Positions 17,369-25,951 of a DNA stretch of 64,000 nt are shown here, one piece after another. Both the position numbers and the translations under genes were made by a program. The DNA is taken from assembly GCF_014596915.1 (NCBI RefSeq), contig NZ_JACVWU010000002.1, positions 62,001 to 126,000 on the forward strand, given 5' to 3'. Positions within the stretch are counted from its first letter, which is position 1. Each line of letters begins with the position of its first letter. The stretch comes from Streptomyces sp. TRM68416. GTDB taxonomy: Bacteria > Actinomycetota > Actinomycetes > Streptomycetales > Streptomycetaceae. The notes below the pieces were generated by a model that was not told the origin of the DNA, did no database searches, and was given only the letters and a program-made list of their open reading frames with translations.

Positions 17369-18055
17369 ATGGCGCAATGCGAACAATTCACCACCCCCGT
17401 CGACGCGGTCGTCTCCCGTATGCGCGCCCTCGACGCGGCGCTGCCCGAGCGGGACGGCATCGCCGTCTTCAACCGCGTCTACCTGACGGTGACGGAGGCC
17501 GTGGACCGGCACATCGACGCGGGCGGCTTCCCCGACGCGCGGGCGGCGATCACGCTGGACGTTCGGTTCGCGGAACGGTACTTGGCGGCCGTCGACGCGG
17601 TCGCGGACGACCGGCGCCCGCCCGCCTGTTGGCGGCCCCTGTTCCAGCTCCGCCGCCATCCCGGCGTACGTCCCCTGCAGTTCGCGCTCGCGGGCATCAA
17701 CGCGCACATCGGGCACGACCTGGCGCTCGCCGTCGTGGACGCCTGTCGTACGCTCGACTGCGAACCCGCCGACCTGGAGGACGAGTTCGACCGGGTGGGC
17801 GATCTCCTCGTCTCGCTGGAGGAGCGCATCCGCGAGGATCTGATGCCCGGCCCCGACCTCCTCCGGATCGCCGACCCGCTCACCCATCTGCTCGGCTCGT
17901 GGAGTCTGGAGCGCGCCCGGGACGCCACGTGGTCGGCCGCCCGTGCACTGTGGGCGCTGCGCCGACTGCCCGACGTGGCCGAGGGGCTGGCCGAGCGGCT
18001 GGACGCCGTGGTGGGGCTCGCGGGGCGCATGATGCTCACGCCGCTCCCTGACTGA
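17369..18055 (+). CDS. DUF5995 family protein
   Basis: This 228-residue cytoplasmic-looking protein has no signal peptide or membrane segment. Recognisable DUF5995 pieces are GIAVFNRVYLTVTEAV, FQLRRHPGVRPLQFALAGINAHIGHDLALAV and LEDEFDRVGDLL. The conserved His/Asp residues (NAHIGHDL) suggest a metal site, as in some helical-bundle enzymes, but no activity is established. It is transcribed toward the LLM oxidoreductase gene, 65 nt away, and divergent from the GH6 gene. Confidence 0.82.
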   Translation: MAQCEQFTTPVDAVVSRMRALDAALPERDGIAVFNRVYLTVTEAVDRHIDAGGFPDARAAITLDVRFAERYLAAVDAVADDRRPPACWRPLFQLRRHPGVRPLQFALAGINAHIGHDLALAVVDACRTLDCEPADLEDEFDRVGDLLVSLEERIREDLMPGPDLLRIADPLTHLLGSWSLERARDATWSAARALWALRRLPDVAEGLAERLDAVVGLAGRMMLTPLPD

Positions 18056-18120
18056 TCCCGCCGCGCGCGTTACGTTGGCGGTGGACCGCCCGCGACAAAC
18101 CGACGCAAAGGAGCGCAGGG

Positions 18121-19050
18121 ATGGCCATTCGGCTGGGACTCAGTCTTCCCCAAGCGCGGCAGTACGACATCGGACGCGACGTGCCGGACGTGGCACGCAC
18201 CGCCGAGCGGATCGGCTACGAGAGTCTCTGGGTCTACGAGCGCGCCCTGTTCCCGGAGCCCGCGACCCAGGGTCTGTACGGCATCGAGGGGCTCCCCTGG
18301 CCCGACATGTACCGCGGGGTCCCGGAACCCCTGGTGACGCTGACCCTGGCCGTCACGGCGACCGAGCGGGCCCGGCTCGGCACCAGCGTCCTGGTGGCGC
18401 CCCTGCACGGGCCCTTCCAACTGGCCAAGTCCCTCGCCACGCTGGACGCGGCGAGCGGCGGCCGGGTCGTGGCGGGCTTCGGCACGGGCTGGTCGCTCGA
18501 CGAGTACGCGGCCGCCGGCGTCGCCCCGTTCGAGGAGCGCGGCCGCGTCCTGGACGAGGTCATCGACGTCTGCCGGGCGGTGTGGGGACAGGACCCGGTG
18601 GCGTACGAGGGCCGGATCACCAGGATCGCGCCGGCCGTCGTCGGACCCAAGCCGGCCCGGCCGATCCCGATCCTGGTGCCGGGCAACAGCAGGAAGGCGA
18701 TGACCCGGCTCGTCGACCGCGCCGACGGCTGGATGCCCATCGCCATGGGCGCCGAGCAACTAACCGCCCAGTGGCGGCAGTTGCAGGACCTGGCGGCGGA
18801 ACACGGCCGCACACACCCCATCGAGACGGTGGTGCGGGTCAACGCGCAGTACAGCCCCAAGGCGTACGACGGCGCCGACCGCTCCGCGTTCCAGGGAAGC
18901 GTCGCCCAGATCGTCGAGGACCTGGCCGCGCACGCCGTGGACGGGCTCGACACGTTCTTCTTCGAGCTCCAGGGCCAGGCGCGCGACGCCCAGGAACTCA
19001 AGGACGTCGCCGCCGAGGTGTACGAGGCGGTACGGGCCGCCGGGCTCTAG
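18121..19050 (+). CDS. LLM-class F420-dependent oxidoreductase
   Basis: The 309-residue TIM-barrel protein belongs to the luciferase-like monooxygenase family. It shows IRLGLSLPQA at the start, IGYESLWVYERALF, ARLGTSVLVAPLHGPFQLAKSLATLD, GRVVAGFGTGWSLDEYAA and RADGWMPIAMG. These fit the F420-using subgroup (TIGR03619-like) better than FMN enzymes. The substrate is unknown. ATG 18121 follows AAAGGAG. Its TAG interlocks with the TAG of the convergent flavin oxidase gene in the CTAG at 19047-19050. Confidence 0.9.
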   Translation: MAIRLGLSLPQARQYDIGRDVPDVARTAERIGYESLWVYERALFPEPATQGLYGIEGLPWPDMYRGVPEPLVTLTLAVTATERARLGTSVLVAPLHGPFQLAKSLATLDAASGGRVVAGFGTGWSLDEYAAAGVAPFEERGRVLDEVIDVCRAVWGQDPVAYEGRITRIAPAVVGPKPARPIPILVPGNSRKAMTRLVDRADGWMPIAMGAEQLTAQWRQLQDLAAEHGRTHPIETVVRVNAQYSPKAYDGADRSAFQGSVAQIVEDLAAHAVDGLDTFFFELQGQARDAQELKDVAAEVYEAVRAAGL

Positions 19051-20762
19051 TCCTCGGGCAGCTCGACCGGCGCGATCTCGTCGTAGACGTCGCCCGGGCC
19101 CGGGTTGGTCGCGTCGGTGGTGCCGCCGAAGTGGTGCATGACGCCCCAGACCGCGTTCAGCGCGGTCTGGACCGCGCCCTCGGCCCAGCCGGCCGTCCAG
19201 GAGATGTCGTCGCCGGCGAGGAAGATGCCCCGCTTGTCCTCGGGCAGCCGGTCCTGCATGAAGTGGGTGAACAGGCGCCGCTGGTAGCGGTAGTGGCCCG
19301 GCAGGTTGGCCTTGAACGCGCCCATGAAGTAGGGCTCGTTCTCCCAGGAGACGGTCACCGGGTTGCCGATGATGTGGCTGCGGATGTCGACCTTGGGGTA
19401 GATCTCGCCGAGCGATTTCAGCATGACCTCCATCCGCTCGGCCGCGGACAGCGGAAGCCACTTCAGGCTGTCGTCGCACCAGGTGTAGGAGAGGCAGATC
19501 ACGGCGGGCTTGTCCGGACCGTCGTCCAGCAGGTAGGTCCCGCGCGTCATCCGGTCGGTGAGCGTCATCGACATGACGTCCCGGCCGGTCGGATTTCCCC
19601 TGTCGTCGACGGCCTTGTCCAGCCAGAACGGCCGGTCCACGGGCACGAAGAGCTTCGAGGACTCCATGTAGTGGGTGCGCTCGATCGCCGTCCAGTGGTC
19701 GATCGGGAAGAGGGCGTCGTCGCAGGCGATCTTCGACAGCAGCATCCAGGACTGGGCGGTGAAGATCGCCGCCCGGTAGGTGCGGATGTCGCCGTTCGCG
19801 TCCGTCACGGTGATCCGGTTGCCCGCCGTGCGGTGCAGCCGGGTCACAGCCGGGCGGGGCGCGCCGTCCTCGTGCAGCTTCGCCAGCGAGGTGCCGTACG
19901 CCCAGTGGACGATCTTCTCCGGCTCTCGCTCCCACAGGCGCAGCGGCAGCTGCTGGGAGCCGCCGACGATGCCGCGGTGGTGGTCGTCGGCCTCGGTGTA
20001 GACGACGCGCAGGATCTCCAGGATGGAGTTGGGGAAGTCGGTGTCCCAGCCGCCGGTGCCGAAGCCGACCTGGCCGAAGATCTCGCGGTGCCGGAAGGAC
20101 TTGAAGGCCTCGGAGTCGCAGAGGAAGCCGTAGAAGGTCTGGTTGTCGAGCTTCTCGACGAGCTTGCCCCAGATCTCGCGGATGCGCGGCACGTCGCGCT
20201 CGCGCATCGCCTGGTTCATGTCCGAGAAGTCGGCGCCCTCGTCGAGGCACTTGTTCCAGGCGGCGGCGACGTCACGGTAGACCTGCGGCAGGTCGTCGAT
20301 CGTCTCGGCGTAGTGCGTCTCGCCCTTGAGGTCGACGACGGTCGAAGGCGTCGCCTCGGCAAGGGGGTTGGGGAAGGGCCGGGTCTCCAGGCCCACCAGG
20401 TCGATGTAGTGCTGCAGCGCCGTGGAGGACGGCGGGAAGCGCATCGCGCCCATCTCGGCGGTCAGGCCCTCGGTGCCGGGGCCGTCGAAGCCGACGGTGC
20501 GCAGTCGGCCGCCGATCCGGTCGGCCTCGTAGACGACGGGCTTGAGGCCCATCTTCATCAGCTCGTACGCGGCCACGATGCCGGACAGGCCGCCGCCGAT
20601 GACCGCGACCTCGGTGCCGTGCTCGGTCGCGGGTATCTGGCCGAGGCCCGCCGGGTGCGCGAGGAAGTCGTCGTACGCGTACGGGAAGTCCGGCCCGAAC
20701 ATGGTGATCGGGGGCTGCTGCTCGTCGGCGTGCTGGACGGCGTTGGGCACCGTGGACGTCAT
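19047..20762 (-). CDS. Flavin amine oxidase family, probable L-lysine 2-monooxygenase (DavB-like)
   Basis: The 571-residue FAD protein has the dinucleotide motif VAVIGGGLSGIVAAYELMK (G56, G58, G61), GGRLRTVGFDG, GAMRFPPSS and a C-terminal FAD stretch IFLAGDDISWTAGWAEGAVQ. The segments ITMFGPDFPYAYDDFL, GQVGFGTGGWDTDFPNS and GHYRYQRRLFTHFMQ agree, from memory, with Pseudomonas lysine 2-monooxygenase far better than with generic monoamine oxidases. DavB converts L-lysine, O2 and water relations to 5-aminovaleramide and CO2. The gene lies 43 nt downstream of a nitrilase gene resembling DavA, which supports the call. An alternative is another amino-acid 2-monooxygenase. Confidence 0.82.
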   Translation of the reverse strand: MTSTVPNAVQHADEQQPPITMFGPDFPYAYDDFLAHPAGLGQIPATEHGTEVAVIGGGLSGIVAAYELMKMGLKPVVYEADRIGGRLRTVGFDGPGTEGLTAEMGAMRFPPSSTALQHYIDLVGLETRPFPNPLAEATPSTVVDLKGETHYAETIDDLPQVYRDVAAAWNKCLDEGADFSDMNQAMRERDVPRIREIWGKLVEKLDNQTFYGFLCDSEAFKSFRHREIFGQVGFGTGGWDTDFPNSILEILRVVYTEADDHHRGIVGGSQQLPLRLWEREPEKIVHWAYGTSLAKLHEDGAPRPAVTRLHRTAGNRITVTDANGDIRTYRAAIFTAQSWMLLSKIACDDALFPIDHWTAIERTHYMESSKLFVPVDRPFWLDKAVDDRGNPTGRDVMSMTLTDRMTRGTYLLDDGPDKPAVICLSYTWCDDSLKWLPLSAAERMEVMLKSLGEIYPKVDIRSHIIGNPVTVSWENEPYFMGAFKANLPGHYRYQRRLFTHFMQDRLPEDKRGIFLAGDDISWTAGWAEGAVQTALNAVWGVMHHFGGTTDATNPGPGDVYDEIAPVELPED

Positions 20763-20805
20763 GGGGTACGGACTCCTTGCGACTGCGGGGGAAGAAGGCG
20801 GGGTG

Positions 20806-21594
20806 TCAGACCAGGGACCCGTAGAGGCCGGGGCGGCGGTCCGTCAGATACGGGTTGGCCTCGCGGGAGGCGGCGACGAAGGCCGGGTCCACGTCGGCGA
20901 GGACGAGATCCTCGGCGCGTCCGGCGCGGGTGCGGGCGACCCCGTCGGGGCCGGCCAGCGTGGAGAGGCCGACGAACTCGAACTCCCCTTCCCGGCCGAC
21001 CCGGTTGACGTACGCGACGTACATCTGGTTCTCGAACGCGCGCACCGGGATCATCGACTCGGCGACGAACTGGAACGGGTGCATCTGCGCGGTCGGGACG
21101 ACCAGGAGGTCGGTACCGGCGAGGGCGTGGGCGCGGACGTTCTCCGGGAACTCCACGTCGTAGCAGATCATGAGGCCGACGCGGACGCCGCCCAGCTCGG
21201 TCTGGACGACCGGCTGCTCGCCCGGTGTGAAGTGGTCGCGCTCGAAGCAGCCGAAGAGGTGGGTCTTGCGGTAGTTGGCGAGGCGGGTGCCGTCGGCGGA
21301 GATCAGCTGCGCCGAGTTGTACACCGTGTCGGCGTCCCGCTCCGGGTAGCCGTACGCGAGGGCGACGCCGTGCCGCGAGGCGATCTCCGCGACCGCGTCC
21401 GCGCTGTCCCCGTCGGCGGGCTCGGCGAGGCGGGCGATGTCGTCGCCGATCGCGTACCCGGTCAGGAACATCTCCGGCGCGGCCAGCAGCCCGGCTCCCG
21501 CGGCGGCGGCACGGCCCGCGGCCTCGTCGAGCACCTTGAGGTTCCCGACGACCGAGCCGGGACGGCCGGAGCTCTGGAGCAGGGCGGTGCGCAT
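20806..21594 (-). CDS. Nitrilase-superfamily amidase, probable 5-aminovaleramidase (DavA-like)
   Basis: The 262-residue carbon-nitrogen hydrolase has the Glu-Lys-Cys triad in APEMFLTGYAIG, NYRKTHLFGC and VGLMICYDVEFPEN. Segments such as YGYPER, RLAEPADG and PYLTDRRPGL match my recollection of P. putida DavA, which hydrolyses 5-aminovaleramide to 5-aminovalerate and ammonia. It precedes the lysine-monooxygenase-like gene in the same direction. ATG 21594 is taken as start, with GGTGAGGA ahead; an in-frame GTG at 21606 is possible. The 571-nt upstream space has no gene. Confidence 0.84.
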   Translation of the reverse strand: MRTALLQSSGRPGSVVGNLKVLDEAAGRAAAAGAGLLAAPEMFLTGYAIGDDIARLAEPADGDSADAVAEIASRHGVALAYGYPERDADTVYNSAQLISADGTRLANYRKTHLFGCFERDHFTPGEQPVVQTELGGVRVGLMICYDVEFPENVRAHALAGTDLLVVPTAQMHPFQFVAESMIPVRAFENQMYVAYVNRVGREGEFEFVGLSTLAGPDGVARTRAGRAEDLVLADVDPAFVAASREANPYLTDRRPGLYGSLV

Positions 21595-22165
21595 GCGTGT
21601 CCTCACCGGGGCGAAAGGGGTGGTTGTGGGGGCCACGTAGACGGTACGGGCGGCGGCCTCGGCCGGACAAGGAGGAGCCGTTGCGCGCTGGTGAGCGGTT
21701 TGTTGCGTCGGGGGTGGGGGTGGCGGCGATTCGTTGCGCGGTCCGGGGAGCACTCCTTGGGCAGCGCGCGAAAGCCCTCGCCCAGCTCCCCACCCCTCAC
21801 GGAGCGGACCTGGGGACGCGCCTACGAGAGGCACGGTGAGCGCTGGGCAGGCTCCCACCCTGCGGAGCGGCACCGGAGCCCTTTACGCGGGGCACGGGGA
21901 ATACTCACGCAGCTCCCCACCCCCGCGGACCTGCCCCGAGAAGCCCCCTCCGCGAGGCGCGGCGACATACTCGCGCAGCTCGCAGCCCCGCAGCCCACAA
22001 GCCCGCAGCCCACAAGCCCACAGCCCGCCAGCCCACAGCCGCCAGCCCCGCGGAGCGCCCCTTCAGCGACACGGGGACCTACGTGCGCGGCCCCCGCCCC
22101 CTGCGAACCGCCCCTTCGGAAGCGCGGGACGCGCCCGCGCAGCCCGCCGCCCCCGCCGAGGTACG
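21595..22165. other. Gene-free stretch with decayed tandem repeats
   Basis: No credible gene lies here: the open frames are Pro/Arg/Ser-rich shadows without motifs. A roughly 34-nt unit recurs imperfectly (about 21888-21921 and 21951-21985), sharing the core TACTC-CGCAGCTC. The related CAGCTCCCCACCCC occurs at 21783-21796 and again at 21910-21923. The region sits upstream of the nitrilase gene and downstream of an MFS gene, both on the minus strand, so it must also contain the nitrilase promoter, which I could not identify. Confidence 0.6.
21990..22049. repeat. Short tandem repeat array (GCAGCCCACAAGCCC)
   Basis: Two perfect adjacent 15-nt copies of GCAGCCCACAAGCCC (21990-22004 and 22005-22019) are followed by degenerate 7-8-nt units (ACAGCCC, GCCAGCCC, ACAGCC, GCCAGCCC). 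The pattern looks like slippage-generated minisatellite DNA in a non-coding gap. Confidence 0.85.
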
Positions 22166-23350
22166 TCAGTCCACCCCCCGTCGAGCCCTCAGCACCCCCG
22201 CCGTCACCAGGTACGGCACCGCGAACGCGGCGAAGACGAAGCCGTGGGCGGCCGCTCCGCCGAGTACCGCGTACGCGCCGTACACGGTGATCGTGCCCAC
22301 TTCCGTGGCGAGCCCGGCGACCGAGGTGAGCGTGGCCCGGCCGGTGCCCTCGATGCGGTGCTGGAGGCGGACGTCGGCGAGGACGGTGGCCAACTGGAAG
22401 CCGCCGAAGGCGAGAGCGACGAGGACGAGGCCGAGCGGCGTGCGGACGCCGGCGCCCAGGGCCAGGGCGAGGGCGGCGCCCGCCAGCAGCCAGGCGAGGC
22501 CGCGGGTGCCCAGGCGTTCGGCCCGCCCGGCGAGCAGGCTGCCCGCGGTGGCTCCCGTCCAGATCAGCAGGAGCAGATAGGGCACCCGCTCGTCGGGCAC
22601 GCCGGTGTCCCGGACCAGCAGCGGGGTGTACTCGTCGAGCGCGCCCCACACGGCACCGACGGCCGGCACGAGCAGCAGCGCGCCGCGCAGGGAACGGTCG
22701 CGGCGGGCCTCGGCGAGTCCGGACCGCAGGGTCGCCGACCAGTTGCCGTGCCCGGCCGCCGCCCTGGGATGCTCCGGGAACCGGGTCGCGAGCGCGGCCG
22801 TCAGCAGGCAGGCCAGCACGCTCGCCGCGCCCACCGCCCGATAGCCGCCGGACGCGAACACCGGCCCGGCCGCCGCCATCGCGGCCATGACGGCGATCAG
22901 GCCCGCGGCCCGGGCCCGGCCCATCACCCGCGCGTACCGGCCGGCCGCGCCTAGCCGGTCGAGTTCGTCGTAGACCAGTGCCTCCAACGCGCCGGAGGCC
23001 AGCGCTCCGCTCGCGCCCCACAGGACGAAGCCGACGGCGAAGGCCCAGTACGACGGGACGAGGATCCACAGGGCGAAGCCGGCCGCGGTGAGCAGTGGGC
23101 CGAGCCACAGCAGCAGTCGGCGCGAGACGGCGTCGGCCCAGGCGCCGGAGGGGACCTCCAGGGCCACGCCGGTGATCGACCACAGGGCGAAGAGGGAGGA
23201 GATCTGCCACAGCGACAGCCCGGTGTCGGCGAACAGCAGCGCGTAGACCGGGTAGAGCAGGACGAAGTCGTCGAGGAACGTGTAGCCGTACAGCGTGGCC
23301 GTCAGGCGGCGGACGCCGGTGGCGGGCACGCGTGCGGGTGAGAGTGTCAT
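22166..23350 (-). CDS. MFS transporter
   Basis: The 394-residue protein has about twelve membrane segments. The loop after TM2 reads EVPSGAWADAVSRRLLLWLG, a recognisable variant of the MFS G-x-x-x-D-x-x-x-R motif, found in actinobacterial permeases annotated as drug or tetracycline efflux. ATG 23350 is preferred because GGAAGG lies just upstream; the frame is open for 27 more codons. The substrate is not deducible. It is followed by the 571-nt repeat-rich gap. Confidence 0.85.
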   Translation of the reverse strand: MTLSPARVPATGVRRLTATLYGYTFLDDFVLLYPVYALLFADTGLSLWQISSLFALWSITGVALEVPSGAWADAVSRRLLLWLGPLLTAAGFALWILVPSYWAFAVGFVLWGASGALASGALEALVYDELDRLGAAGRYARVMGRARAAGLIAVMAAMAAAGPVFASGGYRAVGAASVLACLLTAALATRFPEHPRAAAGHGNWSATLRSGLAEARRDRSLRGALLLVPAVGAVWGALDEYTPLLVRDTGVPDERVPYLLLLIWTGATAGSLLAGRAERLGTRGLAWLLAGAALALALGAGVRTPLGLVLVALAFGGFQLATVLADVRLQHRIEGTGRATLTSVAGLATEVGTITVYGAYAVLGGAAAHGFVFAAFAVPYLVTAGVLRARRGVD

Positions 23351-23441
23351 GAGGCCTTCCCGAGGGGGCGGATCGGACGCGGTCGGTACGGCGTCCGAGG
23401 CGGCCCTCGGCAGGCACGGCTGGTGGATCAATGTCGCCAGG

Positions 23442-24893
23442 TCATGACACCGATCCTAGGAGACCTCCGCTCCCGCGCGCCACGGAGAATGTGGTGATCA
23501 CGGCCGCGTGGTCGGAGGGCCAGTCGTTGTCCTCGACGTCCGGCCAGAGCCGCGGACGGCCGCTGACGTGCGTACGGGAGTCGAGCACCCCGAGGCCCCG
23601 GTGGAGCACGAAGTCGATCCGGTCCTGCGGCTCGGGGCCGCCGCTGCCGTCCTCGCGCTCGGCGTGGACGGGCGACCAGGTGTGCCCGGGGTCGCGGAGC
23701 GGGTCGGGGTTGGCCTGCCGGTAGGAGTCGCGGAAGCCCGCCTCCTCGGCGGCCTTCGTCACCGGCCAGGCGACGCCCGGCCGGTCCAGGTGCGAGGGGC
23801 AGTTGAAGTCGCCCACCAGCACGGCCGGCACGCAGTCGTCAATCCGGCTCAGGGTGTCCCGCATCTGCGCGAGCCGGACGCCTTCGTGGACGGTCGGGTC
23901 GCCGTCGGTCACGTAGGGCCCGTACGACCGGTAGTCGAGATGGACCGTCCAGATGTCGATCTCCCGGCCCGCTACGGCGATCCGGGCGCCGGCCGCCCCG
24001 TAGAAGCCGACGTCCGGGTCGCCCAGCCGGGCCGTGATCGGGAAGCGGCTGACGATGCCGAGGTTCTCCCCGGCGCGGTGGTGGTGCCAGCCGAGCGCCT
24101 CGGCGAGTTCCTCGGCGGCGCTGCCGTACGTCTCCTGCAGTCCGACCACGTCCACGCCGGTCTCGGTGATGACCTTGAGCTGCTTGGCCCGGTGGTCGCG
24201 CACCTTGGTGCCGCCGTACCAGAGGTTCCAGCTCATGACGCGCAGCTCGTACGGGAGCAGGGCGCGCAGCCGGTCCGGGGTGACGCCGGCCAGGGTGTCC
24301 AGGACGGTCCGTCCGGGGGCCGCCTCGACGGGGGCCAGCGAGGGCACGGCGAGGACCGCGCAGCCGGCCGCCTCGGCGGAGCTGATGCCGGTCTGCGTGT
24401 CCTCGACGGCGACGCAGGCGGCGGGGTCGACCCCGAGGGCGTGGCAGGCGGCGAGGTAGGGATCGGGGGCGGGCTTGGTGTGCGCGGTGTCGTCGGCGGT
24501 GACGGTGACGGCGAAGCGGTGCGCGCCCAGGGCCTGCAGAACGGTGTCGGCGACGGCCCGGGGCGAGGCGGTGACCAGCGCGGTGGGCACGCCCTCGCGG
24601 GCCAGGGCGTCGAGCAGGTCGAGGGCGCCGGGGCGGGGCACGATGCCGGTGCGGACCCGGTCGGCGAACTCCCGGTGCAGGGCCGCGGCGAGGTCCGCGG
24701 CCGGCCGGCCGGTCCGCCCGGCGAGCCAGTCGGCGGTGTGCTCGACCGGGCGGCCCAGCACCTCCGTCTCGTCGGCGGCGGTCAGCGGCCGCCCGGCTAC
24801 CTGCGCCACGGCCTCCCACCACAGTCGCTCGGTGTCGACGAGGGTGCCGTCCATGTCGAAGAGCACGGCTTGCAGCATGTCGGTCTCTCTCAT
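23442..24893 (-). CDS. HAD phosphatase fused to endonuclease/exonuclease/phosphatase (EEP) domain
   Basis: The 483-residue protein joins two hydrolases. Residues 1-215 form a HAD-IA domain of the beta-phosphoglucomutase/phosphatase type with all four motifs: LFDMDGTLVDTE, LVTAS, TKPAPDPYL and AVEDTQTGISSAEAAG. Residues 217-483 form an EEP domain with every catalytic piece: MSWNLWYGG, GLQETYG, WTVHLDYRS, VGDFNCPSH, QDRIDFVLH and WPSDHAAV. No signal peptide, so it acts in the cytoplasm. The start overlaps the ABC ATPase stop (ATGA); ATG 24878 is an alternative. As the last gene of an ABC uptake operon it probably processes the imported compound, perhaps a phosphodiester cleaved first by EEP and then by HAD. 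Function inferred. Confidence 0.9.
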   Translation of the reverse strand: MRETDMLQAVLFDMDGTLVDTERLWWEAVAQVAGRPLTAADETEVLGRPVEHTADWLAGRTGRPAADLAAALHREFADRVRTGIVPRPGALDLLDALAREGVPTALVTASPRAVADTVLQALGAHRFAVTVTADDTAHTKPAPDPYLAACHALGVDPAACVAVEDTQTGISSAEAAGCAVLAVPSLAPVEAAPGRTVLDTLAGVTPDRLRALLPYELRVMSWNLWYGGTKVRDHRAKQLKVITETGVDVVGLQETYGSAAEELAEALGWHHHRAGENLGIVSRFPITARLGDPDVGFYGAAGARIAVAGREIDIWTVHLDYRSYGPYVTDGDPTVHEGVRLAQMRDTLSRIDDCVPAVLVGDFNCPSHLDRPGVAWPVTKAAEEAGFRDSYRQANPDPLRDPGHTWSPVHAEREDGSGGPEPQDRIDFVLHRGLGVLDSRTHVSGRPRLWPDVEDNDWPSDHAAVITTFSVARGSGGLLGSVS

Positions 24894-25951
24894 CCCGCTC
24901 GTCCCCGGGTACGTTCCGCCACCAGCACCGGCCGCTGCGGCAGTGACACCCGCACGGCGGTGCCGGGCGCGGGCGCCTCGTGGGCGGGCAGGTCGGCCTT
25001 GACCTCGGTGCCGTCGGCGAGCCGGACGGTGACCCGCACGACCGCCCCCAGGAACGCGGTGGCCACGACCCGGGCATCGCCCGTCTCCTCGGCCCGCACC
25101 CGGACGGCCTCGGGGCGCACCAGCACGTCGACCTCACTCAGGTCCGGCGGCTGCCCGTCGACGGGCAGCCGCTGCCCGAGCACCTCGACCTCGAGCCCCT
25201 TCAGGATGCCGGGCAGACGGCTCATCGTGCCGACGAACTCGGCGACGAAGGCGGTGGCGGGCCGTCCGTACAACTCGGCCGGGGCCGCGCACTGTTCGAG
25301 GCGTCCGGCGCGCATGACGGCGACCCGGTCGGCCATGGACAGCGCCTCCTCCTGGTCGTGCGTGACGAACAGGGTGGTGATGCCGAGTTCCTGCTGGAGC
25401 CGCCGGATCTCCTCGCGCAGGTTCGTGCGGACCTTGGCGTCGAGCGCGGAGAGCGGCTCGTCGAGCAGCAGGACCCGGGGGCGCAGGGCGAGCGCGCGGG
25501 CGAGCGCCACGCGCTGCTGCTGTCCGCCGGAGAGCTGGTGCGGGAACCGCCCGCCCTTGTCGGCGAGGCCGACCAGCTCCAGCAACTCGGCGGCGCGGGC
25601 CCGCCGTTCGGTAGTGCGCACCTTGCGCATCCGCAGCCCGAACGCCACGTTGTCGACCACGTCGAGGTGCGGGAAGAGGCTGTACGACTGGAACACCATC
25701 CCGGCGTCGCGCCGGTGCGCGGGTACGCCGGTGACGTCCTCGCCGTCCACCAGCACCGCCCCGGAGTCGGGGTGTTCGAACCCGGCGAGCATGCGCAGGG
25801 CGGTGGTCTTGCCGCAGCCGGACGGGCCGAGCAGGGCGAGGAGTTCACCGGGCCTCACGGTCAGGTCGAGGCCGTCGAGGGCGACGGTGGTGCCGAACTC
25901 CCTGCGCAGGCCGCGGAATTCGACGGTGGTCGCCTTGTCGAGCGTTTTCAT
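24890..25951 (-). CDS. ABC transporter ATP-binding protein (PotA/FbpC/PhnT type)
   Basis: The 353-residue ATPase has Walker A LLGPSGCGKTTALRMLAGF (about 40-58), Q-loop MVFQSYSLFPHL, signature HQLSGGQQQRVALARALA (about 140), Walker B VLLLDEPLSALDAK and the switch His in FVTHDQEE. A C-terminal TOBE-like domain (about 280-350) is typical of importers for polyamines, Fe3+ or 2-aminoethylphosphonate. It overlaps both neighbours by four bases: the permease upstream and the HAD-EEP gene downstream. It energises uptake at the cytoplasmic membrane. Confidence 0.95.
   Translation of the reverse strand: MKTLDKATTVEFRGLRREFGTTVALDGLDLTVRPGELLALLGPSGCGKTTALRMLAGFEHPDSGAVLVDGEDVTGVPAHRRDAGMVFQSYSLFPHLDVVDNVAFGLRMRKVRTTERRARAAELLELVGLADKGGRFPHQLSGGQQQRVALARALALRPRVLLLDEPLSALDAKVRTNLREEIRRLQQELGITTLFVTHDQEEALSMADRVAVMRAGRLEQCAAPAELYGRPATAFVAEFVGTMSRLPGILKGLEVEVLGQRLPVDGQPPDLSEVDVLVRPEAVRVRAEETGDARVVATAFLGAVVRVTVRLADGTEVKADLPAHEAPAPGTAVRVSLPQRPVLVAERTRGRAG

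Noticed and set aside
21734..22954. Long plus-strand frames over the repeat-rich gap
   Set aside because: Pro/Arg/Ser-rich, no start context, and run into the antisense of the MFS gene.
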